From Diadema setosum (taxonomy: Eukaryota; Echinodermata; Echinoidea; Diadematoida; Diadematidae): DNA of 64,000 nt. A model generated the notes under the pieces. The model was given only the letters and a program-made list of their open reading frames with translations. It was not told the DNA's origin and did not search any database. The stretch covers positions 23,405,187-23,469,186 of the forward strand of contig NC_092706.1 of NCBI RefSeq assembly GCF_964275005.1, given 5' to 3'. This document shows positions 9,948-22,268 of this stretch, piece by piece. Both the position numbers and the translations under genes were made by a program. The stretch's first letter is position 1. The number at the start of each line of letters is the position of its first letter.

Positions 9948-12465
9948 GTGATGAAAAAAGTAATTCGTGCAGTACACGTTCAAGACGAGGAATGGACAGA
10001 TATTTATAGTAATAACAATGTTAATTTGGCATATAAATGTTTTAATGATGAATTATTGTATTATTATGAAAATAATATTCCTTTATGTAGAATAAAAAGT
10101 AACCGAAGTAAACCAAGAAATCCTTGGATTACAAAAGGTATTTTGAAATCTATAAACACTCGTAATTTTTTGTATAAGTTACATATTCGTAACCCAACTG
10201 AATTTGATTTGAATATGTATAAAGTTTATCGAAATAAATTGACAAAATTGATTCGTTTATCCCGCAGATTATATTTTTCTGATAGAATGAAAAAGGTTTC
10301 TTCGAATATTAATGCAACATGGAAAATCATTAAAGAGGTCCTAGGTAAAAAGCCTGATTCTCCGCCAACGGATGATATCACATTAAACGGCATTAAAATA
10401 AATGATCCCAATATGAATGCTAATTCATTTCGTTAACATCGGTCCGGAACTTGCTACTAAAATTAGCAATACTTTTGCTCATTTTACAGATTATCTTTTT
10501 GACCAAAATCAAGAGTCTATTTATTCTAATCCAACAAGTCCCAGTGAAATCATTAGTATCACTAAATCTTTAAATAGCTCTAAATCTTGTGGTTTTGATA
10601 AAATAAGTATGATGTTATTGAAAGAAATAGTTTATCCACTCGCAGAACCGTTAAGTCATGTATTTAATCTTTCTTTATCACAAGGTATTTTCCCTGATCT
10701 GCTGAAAATAGCGAAAGTTAATCCTGTTCATAAATAAGATGATCCTCATGAAATTAGCAATTATCGTCCTATTTCTTTATTGCCTAGTATATCCAAAATT
10801 TTAGAAATAAAAATGTTTATAATAGACTTCTTAAATTTATTAATAAATATGATTTACTTATTCCCAATCAATATGGTTTCAGAAAGAAATTATTCAACTG
10901 ATTTAGCACTAATACAAATTTATGACAAGATTACGAGTGCTTTTGCAAACAAAGAACATGTTGCAGGTATATTTTGTGATTTGAGTAAGGCATTCGATAC
11001 TCTTGATCATTCTATTTTACTCACCAAACTTAGTCATTATGGTATTCGAGGACAAACACTTTTATGGTAGAAGACAATATGTTACTTTTAACGGTTGTTA
11101 ATCTGACCCCCTTTTATTTAAATGTGGTGTTCCTCAAGGCTCAATTCTGGGCCCACTATTATTCCTTCTTTATGTTAATGATATCATGAATACATCCTCT
11201 CTTCTCTCTTTTGTTCTCTTTGCTGATGATACGAATATATTTTATTCTCACAAAGATCTTAAGATTGTAAATGATACTTTAAATATTGAAATTAGTAAAG
11301 TATCAAATTGGTTTAAGTCTAATAAACTTTCTTTGAATATAAAAAAGACTCACTTTATTCATTTCAAACTTCATTCTCATAATGAAGATACGTTGATACA
11401 TATTAACATTGATGATATCCCATTAGAAAAGAAAACGAATTAAAAATTTTCAGGAGTATATATAGGTGAAAGTTTGACTTGGAATGAGCATTTACATTAT
11501 GTTACAACGTGTATTTCTAGAAATATAGGGATAATTTGCAAGCTGAAGTTCTTTCTTCCTCGTGCAACTTTATTTCTATTATATAATTCCTTAATTCTCC
11601 CATATATAAGTTATTGCAATGTTGTATGGGGTACTTGCGGCTCTACCAAAATAAATTCTATATTCAAATTACAAAAGAAAGTTATACGTATTTTCTGGCT
11701 CATACTGATTCTTTATTTCATGAGCTTAAAACATTGAAGGTTTTTGATTTGAATATTATTCAAGTAGCAGTAATTATGTTTAAATATATACATGATCAAC
11801 TTCCATCATCGTTTGATAACATGTTAAGGTTCAATACTTCTGTCCATTCGTACCCTACTCGTATATGTAGAAATTTCCACCTTTTGAATCCCAAATTATT
11901 AGTGACACATAAATCTACAAGACATTCGGGTCCGGACATTTGGAATAATCTCTCGGATAATATAAAGTCTTGTTCAAGTATTTATTCTTTGAAAGCTTCA
12001 CTAAAACGATATTTGATACAATTATATTCTCCAAACCAATTGAGCTAACAAATATTTATAGTATAGATTGTCAACTTATTGTCAATCTCTATTTTCTTCC
12101 TTCAACCGCATCTTGCACTCTCACCTGCAACTGCACTGCACTCACCTGATCACCTTCCTCCAAGAGAGTTATGTCGTTGGATAGTCATTTTATGAGGCCT
12201 CCATCCATTTCAAGCTTAATCGCTTATGATGGTGGTCTCCTGCACTCAATGATCTCTGTTGTTTACTGAAAAATACTGTATATCTTATTTTATGTTTCTG
12301 TGTATATACATTGCTCAATGCAATCACCTATGTGTATCTATTTATGTACTGTTATCTATTTATTTCACTGCACTTGTTATTCTTTGTCTTTGTACTTTTT
12401 GAAGTTTGCATTCAAATTGCATCTGATTGAATGGAGAAATAAAAGCAAACAAACAAACAAGACGT
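9948..12465 (+). pseudogene. Degenerate LINE (non-LTR retrotransposon)
   Basis: Broken plus-strand frames carry reverse transcriptase signatures in the right order. SSKSCGFDKIS is at ~10570, CDLSKAFDTLDH at ~10975-11010, the 'gttcctcaaggc' (VPQG) block at ~11130, and FADDTNIF at ~11217. The C-terminal 'SGPDIWNNLSDNIK' block is at ~11925. At least five frame breaks or stops separate them, so the copy is dead. It ends in an (AAAC)n tail at ~12447-12465. The open frame at 9519-9938 may be part of its 5' end, but no endonuclease domain was recognised. The CR1/L2-like assignment is tentative. Confidence 0.8.
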
Positions 12466-12644
12466 CAAAAGAATACCGAATTCACTTTGCATCTCAATGA
12501 AAATGCATTATTTGGTAGTCTATCTCTTAATCTTTCTATACATGTAAACATCTTGACAAGTTGTTGCTTAAACCGGTCAGGAACCAGTAAAATATACATC
12601 GATGTCAGTGCTGATCAGCTTGAAACCGTGCAATCTCAAGAGTA

Positions 12645-12796
12645 AGCTCTCTCATTGGACAGCGCTTGCATTCAGCGCTTGCATTACGTCATTACGCTGC
12701 TACATAACGGTTTGATGCCACTTGCGGTTTCTTGGCACGCGTGTAGTTCAAGCCAAGTTCAAGTGCTGAATGCAAGCACTGTCCAATGAGAGAGCT
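12645..12796. mobile_element. Palindromic MITE-like element
   Basis: The left arm 'agctctctcattggacag' pairs with 'tgtccaatgagagagct' at the right end, and 'cttgcattcagcgctt' pairs inside. It is a ~150-bp foldback without coding content. Confidence 0.65.
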
Positions 12797-13289
12797 CTTT
12801 CGCGCCACTGTACTCTTTGTGTGGAGCATACTTCCGGCTTAGGAGTGAATTTTACAGACACTTCAAAACAGAAAAACTAGTATAGATCATGCTTGCATCT
12901 CCTTGATTCCAATATATGATGAGTATCTAAGTTTCCTCTCTACGAAAAAGCCAAAATCAGAAACAACAGTTTCTTAATCCGGTCAGGAACCAGAAACGAA
13001 CTTTAGACGACAAAATCTTCCGTGAAAAGCAGGTATAATTTACGCAAATTCAACTGATTATATCGTCATGATAAGATCCGATGTTATACGCAAATTTAGC
13101 ATCAAAATAAAGATCAGAGTCTGCAGAACAATTTACCGTGACTTGTAGCCATGATGAATGTATGTACAAGTCGCTACACTGTGAAAACCATAGCCCTGTC
13201 AAACTCTCGCAAAATCTGGCACGACGAGACACCTTTCGAACGCAAAGATCGTCAACGAGAGTGCTGAATAAATCTTGCCGGATCGGCTC

Positions 13290-13700
13290 ATTAGCATACG
13301 TGCTGCGGTCTGACTGATATGCCCGCCCGGTACTGATTCTGCTGAATTCCGTTTGCAGACCTTGCTATTTTGTGTGTACGCTTTCTACTTGTGTTGTATT
13401 ATGTTCCTTGTCTATGTCGTCTGAATTCTATGTTTATTAGTCTTTGGCTACTCGCTATACTCGCCGGAATTGTTTGTGCTACATTTATGTCCAAATATTT
13501 CATTCTTTTTCAACCTCAGCAGTTGCCATGCCTTCATAATTATATTTTACGTTCTGCGTTATGGCTAATCGACCCAACGCAGCATTTGACTCCCTTGATG
13601 ATGATGATGATGAACTCTTTGATTTGTTTTGACGCTCCCCTACAGAATTAAGTCGGATCAATTCATACTCTTCTGCATTTTTCGAAAACCTCATTGCCAA
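13290..13700 (+). other. Unassigned segment with short acidic ORF
   Basis: A 22-bp block around 13302-13322 ('gctgcggtctgactgatat') is the reverse complement of one at ~9713-9731, placing inverted repeats outside the first LINE. A short frame from ATG at 13561 begins MANRPNAAFDS, then has a run of aspartates and stops after about 23 codons. It could be the 5' end of another retrotransposon or an unrelated remnant. No function is assigned. Confidence 0.3.
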
Positions 13701-13705
13701 TAATG

Positions 13706-16700
13706 TTTATTTATTTATTTATTTTTATTTATAGAAATATATTTATTCAGGATTGCTTGATCAGCATGAGCTGTTTTTCATCAAGGTCCTGAGATAAAAC
13801 ATAAAAATACAAACAAAAATGCAATCATTACAATGAATTGTCATCAGTATAAAAATCAAAATCAGCTGCAGTAATAGAAATATCAAATCAGATAAATAGT
13901 TAATTATCAACAACATAAAATTCATATTTTCAAATTTATTTTTGCAAATCCTTTGGCAAGAAGACTGCAGAGATAGACAAAGAAAACGTCTGAACCTAGC
14001 ACCAGAAAATATATTGGCATAAATGCCGGCATACATGTCACTCTTATCAAAGGGAGTGATACGCAATTCAGCACACACAGTCATGAGCACACATATCCAG
14101 GCGCACACACACACACTCACACACACACACATACACACACACGCACACACACGCATACACACACACACACTCATACACTCACACACACACACACACACAC
14201 CAAAGAATAATCATGAAAGTCAGGAGCATAAGAAACATGATAATATTCTCTCGCAGTCTCTTGCAGAAAGAGGTTACAATAAAGCCACAAAAAAAAATCA
14301 ACAATTTTCAATACTAGATTAAAAGTAACAGGAAAGATTATCTGCAGCTGAGATGGTTACAACAACAAGTACACATTACAGAAAATATAACTGCTTATAT
14401 ACACGCTTAAAATGCTGAACAGTCCGTGCATTTTGTAAAATGTCTGGCAGTGAATTCCATACTTGTGCTCCTGAGAAACGAAAACACTTCTTGAAACATG
14501 CAAGATTTGGTTTTGGAATGACCACATTGAGTGAGTCGGCTGAACGAGTGTTATGAGAATGCCTGTCACAGACCATTTCTATTTCATTAACCATACGAGA
14601 GGGAGCTAACCATATACACATTTGTACATTAATGTTGCCAAAAAATAATCTCGCCGATTCTCAAATGATTGCCATTTAAGTTCTTTGATAAGATCAGCAC
14701 CATGACTATTCATAATCTTAATTGCTTTTTACCACTCTTGCTGCTCTCTTTTGCAGACGTGACAAATTATCCAATGATTTAGAAGTACAATGGCCCCAAA
14801 CAGAAGAAGCATAATCTAAGCAAGGTTGTATTAGCTGAAGATACAGAAAATTCAACACATTTTGATTGACAAACTTATGTATTTTCTGTAGTAAATAAAT
14901 TTTACAACCTAGCTGCTTCGTTAACTGTCGTACATGGTTATTCCATGATAACTTATCATCAATTTCGATACCTAAATATCTAATACTGTGAATTTGCTCT
15001 ATAAGTTCAGCATTAATAGAAATATTCAGATCATATTTTTTGGAAGTACTCAGAACCATTGCTTTTGCATCAACATTAATCTTCAACTTATTCCTAGTAT
15101 ACCAAAGATATAAATCATTCAGATCTGACTGCAGACGTGAGGATGCTTCATCAACATGCCTACTAGTGGTATAAATAACCACATCATCCGCATATATATT
15201 ACATTGTGAAAATCTAAGACACTGAGTTATATCATTCATGAATAACAAAAATAGAATGGGTCCTGGTATACTACCCTGGGGCACACCCACTCTAATATCA
15301 CGGAACTTTGATAAAGATCCATGTGCTCGGACAGCTTGACTTCGATCATGTAAATAACTGGAAAACCATTTATACTCATATTCTTGACCTCCGTAACATT
15401 TAAGCTTGGTCAGCAAAATATTCACATCAATACTATCGAAACATTAAGATATATCAAGAAAACAGGCTACTACACATTCATTGTTGTTAAACGCTTCGTA
15501 CCAGTCATCCACAACACGAGGCAAACAAGTGTGGGATGAATGTTCGGGAAGAAAAGCAAATTGATCAACATTGATTAAGTCGTTACTCTGGAGATATTCC
15601 AAAAACTGCTTATGAACCTCTTTCTCCAAGAGTTTAGATATATGGCAAACTACAGAGATTGGCCGATAGTTGGTAGGGTCATTTTTTGAACCCTTGCCTT
15701 TGTAAACAGGTGTAGTTCTTGCTTTCTTCCAATCTACAGGTACTTAACCAGTTGTTAGGCTTTCATTAAACAAACTGCAAAGAGTCGTTTAAATCAGTGG
15801 TGCAGCAATCTGCAAAAGCTTTGCATCCATTTATAACACATCCATCCTACTATCTGTTGGTAGATTCGATAGTAATGTAAAGATCCTATTTGAGTCGATA
15901 CTATCGATCTTAAAAGAATGAATGCACTGCGGGTGATACCATTTAAAAACATCGTCTTGAAAAGATCTGGATATTGTTTCACCAACATTAACAAATAACC
16001 TGTTTGATTTATCACCATCAAGTTCACCAGGAGTGGTATAATACACATAATGCTTATCATCACATCGAATTCTATTCAATTCCTTCCATAATACTTTACT
16101 ATTTTTACAATACTTTCGAGTGACATTATCAAAATACAATTTCTTGCTCAATGTAATTTCTTCAGATAACTTATTTCTAACTTGCCGATACTCTGACAAA
16201 ACTTCTGGAGATTTGACAGAAACAGACTTTTTTTTCAAAAAATCTTTTCTATAAATCAACTTGATAATGTCTGGTGTCATCCATGGATTATGTCTACGTT
16301 TCAATCTACATTGTTTAATCGGAGCATGCTTATCACATATGTCCAGGAATGCAGTTTTCCATCTGTTCCATTTCATTTCCATGGTATCGTCCATATCATT
16401 TTCAAGATGAAATATATTACACTTTTCTAAATCATCAATGAAATGAGTAAATTCGAAGTTACTATAATCACGAAAATGTATCAAATTATGTCCATGCTCT
16501 TTCTTATAAAATACCACACATGTATAAATCAAATAATGATCACTTAAGGAGATCTTTGCCACTCCACAAAAATCATTAGATGTCATCATCAGATAGAATC
16601 ATCAATATGTGATATGTGGTCTAGGCATTTACAACTGGTTTCAGCAACCCTAGTTGGTTCACTCACAACATGAGTCATCATAAATAAATTCTCAATATCA

Positions 16701-16915
16701 TTAATTGGATTACTGGTATCACTAATTACATCATTTCTTTTATGATCATAATTCATATCCCCTAGAATTATAAGTTTTTTTTCTTCCGTCATGATCCTTT
16801 CTAATGTATCAAAATATCCATATACAAACTATCAGCATTTGTAGGTCTATAAAGACAACCAACAATCAACTTGTTAAACTTTGCTGTCACCTCATTCAGT
16901 GAAACTCCAGTGAAA
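13706..16915 (-). pseudogene. Degenerate LINE with endonuclease and RT remnants
   Basis: Reading on the minus strand from 16915, an APE-type endonuclease remnant comes first, with VGCLYRPTN (~16860), ILGDMNYD (~16760) and a final LSDHYLIY block (~16540). A linker and the reverse transcriptase follow. The 235-codon frame at 14718-15425 holds GVPQGSIPGP and YADDVVIY. The C-terminal 'GAQVWNSLPD' block is at ~14460. Stops split the coding region into at least five pieces. A (TTTA)n run at 13706-13735, which is (TAAA)n on its own strand, looks like the 3' tail. It appears 5'-truncated and inactive. Confidence 0.85.
14101..14200. repeat. (CA)n microsatellite
   Basis: An almost pure CA dinucleotide run with scattered interruptions. 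The His/Thr- and Cys/Val-rich frames overlapping it on both strands are low-complexity artefacts. It lies within the presumed 3' UTR of the flanking LINE. Confidence 0.9.
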
Positions 16916-18115
16916 ATTTGTGTTGGAGAAACAGACATATCTTTGCAACAGTCAGAACGATTTCAGGAAGAAAGTGTGTTTGGTTTCCACATTTAAAGGT
17001 GAAGTGTGTGTGTAAACAAAAATATACATATTATACATGTTTGAAGTTATGTAAGTTTATTGGTCGAGTATGTGAGGATATAGTATTACAGTCGAGACTA
17101 CCAGAAAGCATAGTCTCATTCAAAATATTGATACTACTGGAGAAATGATTGATTACATCTGGTGTAATCGTTCCGGATTATGTGCACACGTATGTGCATC
17201 CGTTGAAAATAGTTTCACATGTGTATTACTGTAGATATATTGATATTGTATTTACATGTTTTGTAGGGGGCTTGTCAAATTTTCATATATTGTTCTAAAA
17301 GTGGACGATTGATGCCGGAGTTAACTGATTCTGATAAGGCTGAAAATCAGTAATTATAAGTGTAGTATGCCAGGTGACGTTTTAAGAAAACAACACAAAA
17401 CTATTTGAGTTTGTAATCGTGTAAGCTGAATAGTACGCAAAAACAGTGAAGTAAGCCTTACAACGAAGGTGTTTATAGTTGAAAAGTTACATTCATAACT
17501 TTCCTCTTGTTGGGGGGAGGTGTGATGGAGAACAGCAGCGAGAAACCAGGGGGGGGGGGGAGAATAAAGAGGTCCATCCGGGACACTACAGCTGGAGTTG
17601 GTTAAAAACATGGCGTGAACAGCTGTAGTCATTCGGTGTTGCTCCAAGGACGTTTTGTCGGTGCATGACATGTGTTTTGTTGGTGCATATATGTATATAA
17701 TACATATACCTGTACACTGGCTTAAAGAGTATTATGTTGATGTGATTTTACATACATCGTATAGGTCTGCGCATGTGTGGAATCGAAACACACGTAAACG
17801 TGCACCGTGGGATACAGTGCATGAAATATCTTGCTCTCGTAGGTCAAAGATCCCTACATACATATGAACTTTATTATAGTGTCTAGTAGGCGCCTATAGG
17901 TATATGTATTGTGTATAATGCATATCTTCCTTCCCATTCATGTTTTAAGAAACAGTGAGATCCTTGACATGCTTGGAATAAGGGGTCATTTGAAGTTTGG
18001 AATATGCATACGAACACTGTAAACAGTATATCATATATTATATACAGTATAATACAGTATACATATATACGATGCATTCATATATAAGTGGTTTGTGTGT
18101 GTGTCTTAATGTAAG
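16916..18115. other. Intergenic or intronic stretch without recognised feature
   Basis: No domain, repeat family or splice-bounded exon was recognised here. A G run occurs near 17550-17562, with AT-rich unique sequence elsewhere. If the SRCR exons at 3.8-7.8 kb belong to the same gene as those at 18 kb, this is intron. A homologue of the SRCR N-terminal half exon seen on the other strand at 59 kb was looked for and not found. Confidence 0.4.
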
Positions 18116-18252
18116 CTGTGATCCAAAGTTTGTCCTATGTTTGAGTCATCTAAATTCTCTTGAAGGTGTGACTCTACTATCCAACTGCAACTTTAGCATC
18201 GACGTGACCGTTACCTCAAACTGTAGCCTACTTGCTGGCGTTATTTGTGAAA
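18116..18252 (+). CDS. Exon encoding the C-terminal half of an SRCR-like domain (plus gene)
   Basis: The exon follows 'cttaatgtaag' and ends at a strong donor 'gtgaaa|gtaagt'. In frame it starts CDPKFVLCLS, continues LNSLEGVTLLSNC and ends NCSLLAGVICE. The spacing resembles the second half of an SRCR domain (a C, LxxC, nC, aGVxC pattern). It is closely matched by the minus-strand exon at 52909-53054. The 5' boundary is phase 2 and the 3' boundary phase 1, so the phase 1 SRCR exons upstream cannot join it directly; a connecting exon is missing or unrecognised. Alternatively translation starts at ATG 18071 in the same frame, but the resulting N-terminus is a poor signal peptide. Confidence 0.65.
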
Positions 18253-18993
18253 GTAAGTCTATCAGTTTTGCTTGTCTGCGAAGGAGGGGAGAGGGTTTAG
18301 CAATGTTACAGGTCTGAACATCAAAAAGTAATAATAATAAAAAAAAAAATACCGGAAGGAAAACTGCAAAAAATTCCGTGCAACTTCTGCTCCTTCGAAA
18401 AGAAAAGCATAGGAAAAACAAAACAAGCAACAAAATAAGATCTCAGACGTGCCAGAGGGAAAATTTACAATATGGATTAAGTGTAAAAGGTAACAATGTG
18501 TCAGAACATAAATTGTATGACTGGTATCCAATGCTTGAATATTGAACTACTATACATTTTACAGCTGATATTTTTACATCTGTTTGTTTGTTTGTTTGTT
18601 TTTTTGCCTCTGACATCTTTACCCACTTCCACTTCTTCTCTATGTAAATACCGTTAAGAATTACATTTGTGTTTTTTTTTATATGCTGCATCGCAAGCTA
18701 TCGCACTAGAAGTCCGATGCAGCATGCAGTCATAACGTGAATCAATTCTTCATGCAGTCTAAATCAGTTACGCTGCAATAGGGCAAACGGAATGAATTTA
18801 CTGGAGACCACCATTTCATAAACCGTTTCATACGCTGATGAGAGACTTACAGTGAAAAACTTTACCATTGACTGATTGTTGTTTGTCCTTGATCTGTCAA
18901 AATTTTTAAGTAACCGTCTCATGTAAAGAGATATTACAACATCACCATTAAGAATAATCTTAAAATATGTTTTTGTTTTCTCGTCAAACGCAG

Positions 18994-19128
18994 ATGAAGA
19001 CAATAACTGCTACGGTCGATGTACAGGGAATTCAACTTGTGACTGCTCGGATACATGTGCAACATACTCAGAACGTTCAAAAGACTGCTGCATTGATTAC
19101 GAGGAACAGTGCAAACGAATGTCTTTTT
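18994..19128 (+). CDS. Somatomedin B domain exon (plus gene)
   Basis: The exon is bounded by 'tcaaacgcag' and the donor 'ttttt|gtaagt', is 135 bases long and is phase 1-1. It encodes a somatomedin B-type domain with eight cysteines: NNCYGRC, STCDCSDTC, SKDCCIDYEEQC. This knotted extracellular module mediates protein binding in vitronectin, ENPP and other families. The acceptor phase matches the end of the SRCR-C exon 742 bases upstream. The paralogous minus-strand exon at 48928-49059 shares the motif YGRC...CDCSDTCA...ERSKDCCIDYE. A decayed partial copy lies directly downstream. Confidence 0.9.
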
Positions 19129-19134
19129 GTAAGT

Positions 19135-19200
19135 TTTGAGTGCTCGGGTGCATGTGCATCACACTATTCAGAACATGAAAGAGCTTGCTGTGTCGAGTAC
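19135..19200 (+). pseudogene. Fragment resembling the second half of an SMB domain
   Basis: Just past the donor of the SMB exon, a different frame reads ECSGACASHYSEHERACCVEY. This parallels CSDTCATYSERSKDCCIDY of the intact domain. The N-terminal half is absent and no acceptor precedes it. It looks like a partial internal duplication that has drifted, or read-through coding sequence now in the intron. Confidence 0.5.
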
Positions 19201-19319
19201 ATCATTACACACGTGTATTTTCCGTTGTCCATTTTTACAATAACAACTTATAATCACTGATATTATTGGAAAGATTTCACATTTTTGATGAGAGTTACAG
19301 TATAATGGTTGTATGAAAG

Positions 19320-19420
19320 CCAGAGCCCGAGAGAGCGGAGCGAGCGAGGGGGGGGGGGGGGGGGAAGAGGGGGAGGGTATGGGAGTAGGGGGTACCCCCC
19401 CCCCCTCCCACAGTAGGGAG
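19320..19420. repeat. G/C homopolymer-rich tract
   Basis: Long G runs at ~19349-19365 and C runs at ~19396-19407 follow 'gagcggagcgagcgagg'. A related 'gagggagcgaagcgaccgagg' with another G run appears at ~21940-21972, on the far side of the TIR element at 19636-21924. The two stretches may be halves of one older repeat split by that insertion. Confidence 0.5.
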
Positions 19421-19635
19421 ATTTTTCATTTTATTTTTAGGGATGCCAGCTTGCGATTTTAAGCATACTTGCATGCTCTATTTTTGTCTTCTCTTTTTGT
19501 TCAAATAATTGGGGGAGGGGGGAGGCTGCTTCCCCACCCACGCCCCAAGACCGCCGGAACACTTCTTTTTTTTTTGGGGGGGGGGAGGGAGGCAAAATCT
19601 CGATGGGACACATTCATGTGACGTTGTGTTAAGCT

Positions 19636-21924
19636 AGGCTGACACTTGCACGATTCTGTGGCACGCATTGGCACGACTCGAGTCGTGCCGGTGCGCACAC
19701 TAGTCGTAAACTGGCGTGAAGTGTGCGTAAACCCGCCGTGACTGCGTGCCACCTCGGGACTAGAATTTTGAATGTTCGAAATTTTGGTCACGACAAAATT
19801 TCGCGACCGGGTCGAGAACTTTGCGCAAATTGTTCGTGAACTCGTCGTGAACTCGTCGGGACGATACGGGAGGATGCGTGCAAGTGCGTGGCAGTGCGCG
19901 CAATGCCACGACTGTCACGAACTGCCACGAATAGTTCACGAACAGCTCACGTCGAGTTCACGAGTAGTTCACGACATGTTCACGAATTGGTGTGCGTCGC
20001 AGCGTAGCCGTGCCTTCCCACTGACACTGTCACGATGGCACGAGCGGTTCACGACTAGTTTACGCACTTCACGAACAGCTTGCACATGGCACAAGCAGTT
20101 CATGACGAGTTCACGAGCAGTTCACCACCCCCCCCCCCCAAAAAAAAAAAACACAACAAAACGAAATCCTTCGTTCCTTGCGTTTCTTTTCCGTTTCTCT
20201 TTCTTTTCGTTGCTCTTTTCGTTTACTTCCATTTCTTCGTTTCATTTTTCTTTTTTTTTGGGGGGGGGGGGTGAGTCTGGGAGGGGATTTCTTTTCTTAT
20301 ATTATTCGTTTTCATTTCTCCTTTTTTATTGTTTTTCTTTTCTTTTTTCGTGTCTTTGTTCGTTTCTTCTTCTTCTTTCTTTCTTAGCTTCTTTTTTTTT
20401 CGTTCCTTTTTCGTTTCTTTTTCTTTTTTCGTTTCTTTTTCGGTTTTTTGTTTCCTTTTTGTTTGCTTATTTTTTGGGGGTGGGGGAGTGAGGGAGGAGA
20501 GTTTTGTTGTTGTTTTTTTCGTTGTCATTAAATTTTTCGTTTCTTTTTCGTTTCGTTTTTTCTTTCTTTTCAGAGCCAAGAGGCCTGCTTTTAAAAAGAG
20601 CCCTGTTAACATAAATATAACAATTACACGTCGAAACATATTTCCATAAGTGTAAAAAAAAGTAATTACATCAAAACCAAAATATACCAAGTCAAAACAC
20701 AATAACAACTAAACAGGAAAACAAACAAACAAACAAACGAACGAAACAGAAACCATTAAACTAAGCTCATAACAGAACAATATGCTATGTAACAAGACAG
20801 GGTAACCAACCTGCCACATAACAGTTGTGGCTACAGTCAGTGCGCAAAACTGTAAGAATGAATAAACCAGAATTTGCGTCAAATCTGCACTTACAAGTTG
20901 ATTGATTGTATTTGGGTCTTAAAAGAGATGAGCGTTGTTGCCGTTCGAATGTGGGTTGGGAGTTTGTTATAAATACTGGGTGCTATGAAAGAAAAGGATC
21001 GCTTTTTAAATACGGTGTTGGGCTTTGGAATGAACAGTGGATTTAGAGTAGAATGACGGGTGACATAATATATAGGACGTTTTGTGGCAAGATCATTCAG
21101 GTAATACGGTGCTAAGTCATTAAGTATCTTGAAAATAGAAATACAATACTGATAGTTGATTCTACTGTCGACACTTTGCCACCTGAGTCTATTCAAAAGA
21201 GTTTCTTTAGTAGTTGAGTAGTCCGCATTTAGAACCAGTCTTGCATATCTGTTCTGGGTTCGTTGCAATTTGACAAGGTCTGTTTTGTTACACTTCCCCC
21301 AAACCACCGAGCAATAATCTATGTGAGGTAGGATAAATGAGTAATACAGCTGTGCCAGAATTGTTTCTGTTAGAAAAGACTTTATCCTCCTGATACATGC
21401 TGTTGCTCGATTAACTTTTCTAATTATATTAGATACATGTACTGACCAGTTTTCGTTTCTCTTTTACTTTGTTTTAAGGTTAAAAAGAAAAACAAGTGTT
21501 TTGAAATAAGATAATTTCTTAACATGAAAACAGAAAACAACAAATATGTAAAAGTATTCAGCATGTTGTCTCTTCCACAGCCAATCCAAAAATGATCAGG
21601 GGTTGGGGAGGCCCCCTTTTTATATGGCGTGCCCAAGTCGGCACGACACCGTCCGAATTGCGCAAACTCATCGTGCCAATGCATTAAGTGCGTAAACTAT
21701 GCGCAAACTATGCGCAAACTATGTGTGAACTCGTCGTGCCAGTTCGTGTCAATGTGGACACTGATAGGCACGCATTCGTGAACTATTCGTGAACTCGTCG
21801 TGAACTCGTCGTGAACTATGCGTGAACTAGTCGTGAACAGTGCGGGAGCCTCCCAGCTCGTGCCCTAAAATGGCACGACTTGCCACGACAAAATCGTAGC
21901 CAAAAGTCGTGCAAGTGTCAGCCT
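19636..21924. mobile_element. DNA transposon relic with 'cgtgaactcgt' subterminal repeats
   Basis: The ends AGGCTGACACTTGCACGA and its near-perfect reverse complement delimit ~2.3 kb. Both subterminal zones (19650-20110 and 21640-21900) consist of variants of 'gttcacga' and 'cgtgaactcgtcgtgaac'. The interior has a T/C-rich tract (20150-20570), C and G runs, and a LINE fragment. No transposase is visible, so it is non-autonomous or has been filled by other insertions. The superfamily was not identified. Confidence 0.65.
20891..21445 (-). pseudogene. LINE reverse transcriptase C-terminal fragment
   Basis: On the minus strand a frame reads SFILPHIDYCSVVWG at about 21290-21335 and then continues open to 20891. 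It includes LQRTQNRYARLVL and a final KKRSFSFIAPSIYNKLP block. This is the conserved region downstream of the RT palm in CR1/L2-like elements. The catalytic domain is missing. The fragment is nested inside the TIR element at 19636-21924. Confidence 0.75.
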
Positions 21925-22212
21925 GGCATTATCCTCGGCGAGGGAGCGAAGCGACCGAGGGGGGGGGGGGGGGACTTTTCTGTACTAAAAACATAATAAA
22001 ATATGTGCTACTACCAAAAATCGACAGACTGCCTCGTTTTACCATGCACCACCTACAAGTCAAATACAGTGTATAAGGATGATCCAAGAAGAACTGCAGC
22101 CAGTAGAGCGCTCACAGCAGAATCTGCGACGAACACGCGGCGGCGGCAGCGCGACGAGGACAAATCCATAGTATCCTTCGAAGTCTCTCTTTCAAAGATA
22201 CAAATAAACATG

Positions 22213-22258
22213 TATTATATATATATATATACATACATATATATACTTATATATATAT
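22213..22258. repeat. (TA)n microsatellite
   Basis: An AT dinucleotide run interrupted by 'atacatacat' and 'cttat', followed by (AG)n at 22260-22271. Comparable runs in the window are at 22508-22561, 25033-25091, 26317-26361, 36604-36650, 53156-53194, 54950-54983, 55163-55195, 62806-62838 and 62988-63058. Many border MITEs. Confidence 0.85.
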
Positions 22259-22268
22259 AGAGAGAGAG

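Noticed and set aside
14023..14322. His/Thr-rich ORF and the Cys/Val-rich ORF on the other strand
   Set aside because: Both are translations of the (CA)n microsatellite.
20223..20708. Lys/Thr- or Phe-rich open frames of 100-240 codons
   Set aside because: They translate a T/C-rich simple tract inside a transposon and have no domain.
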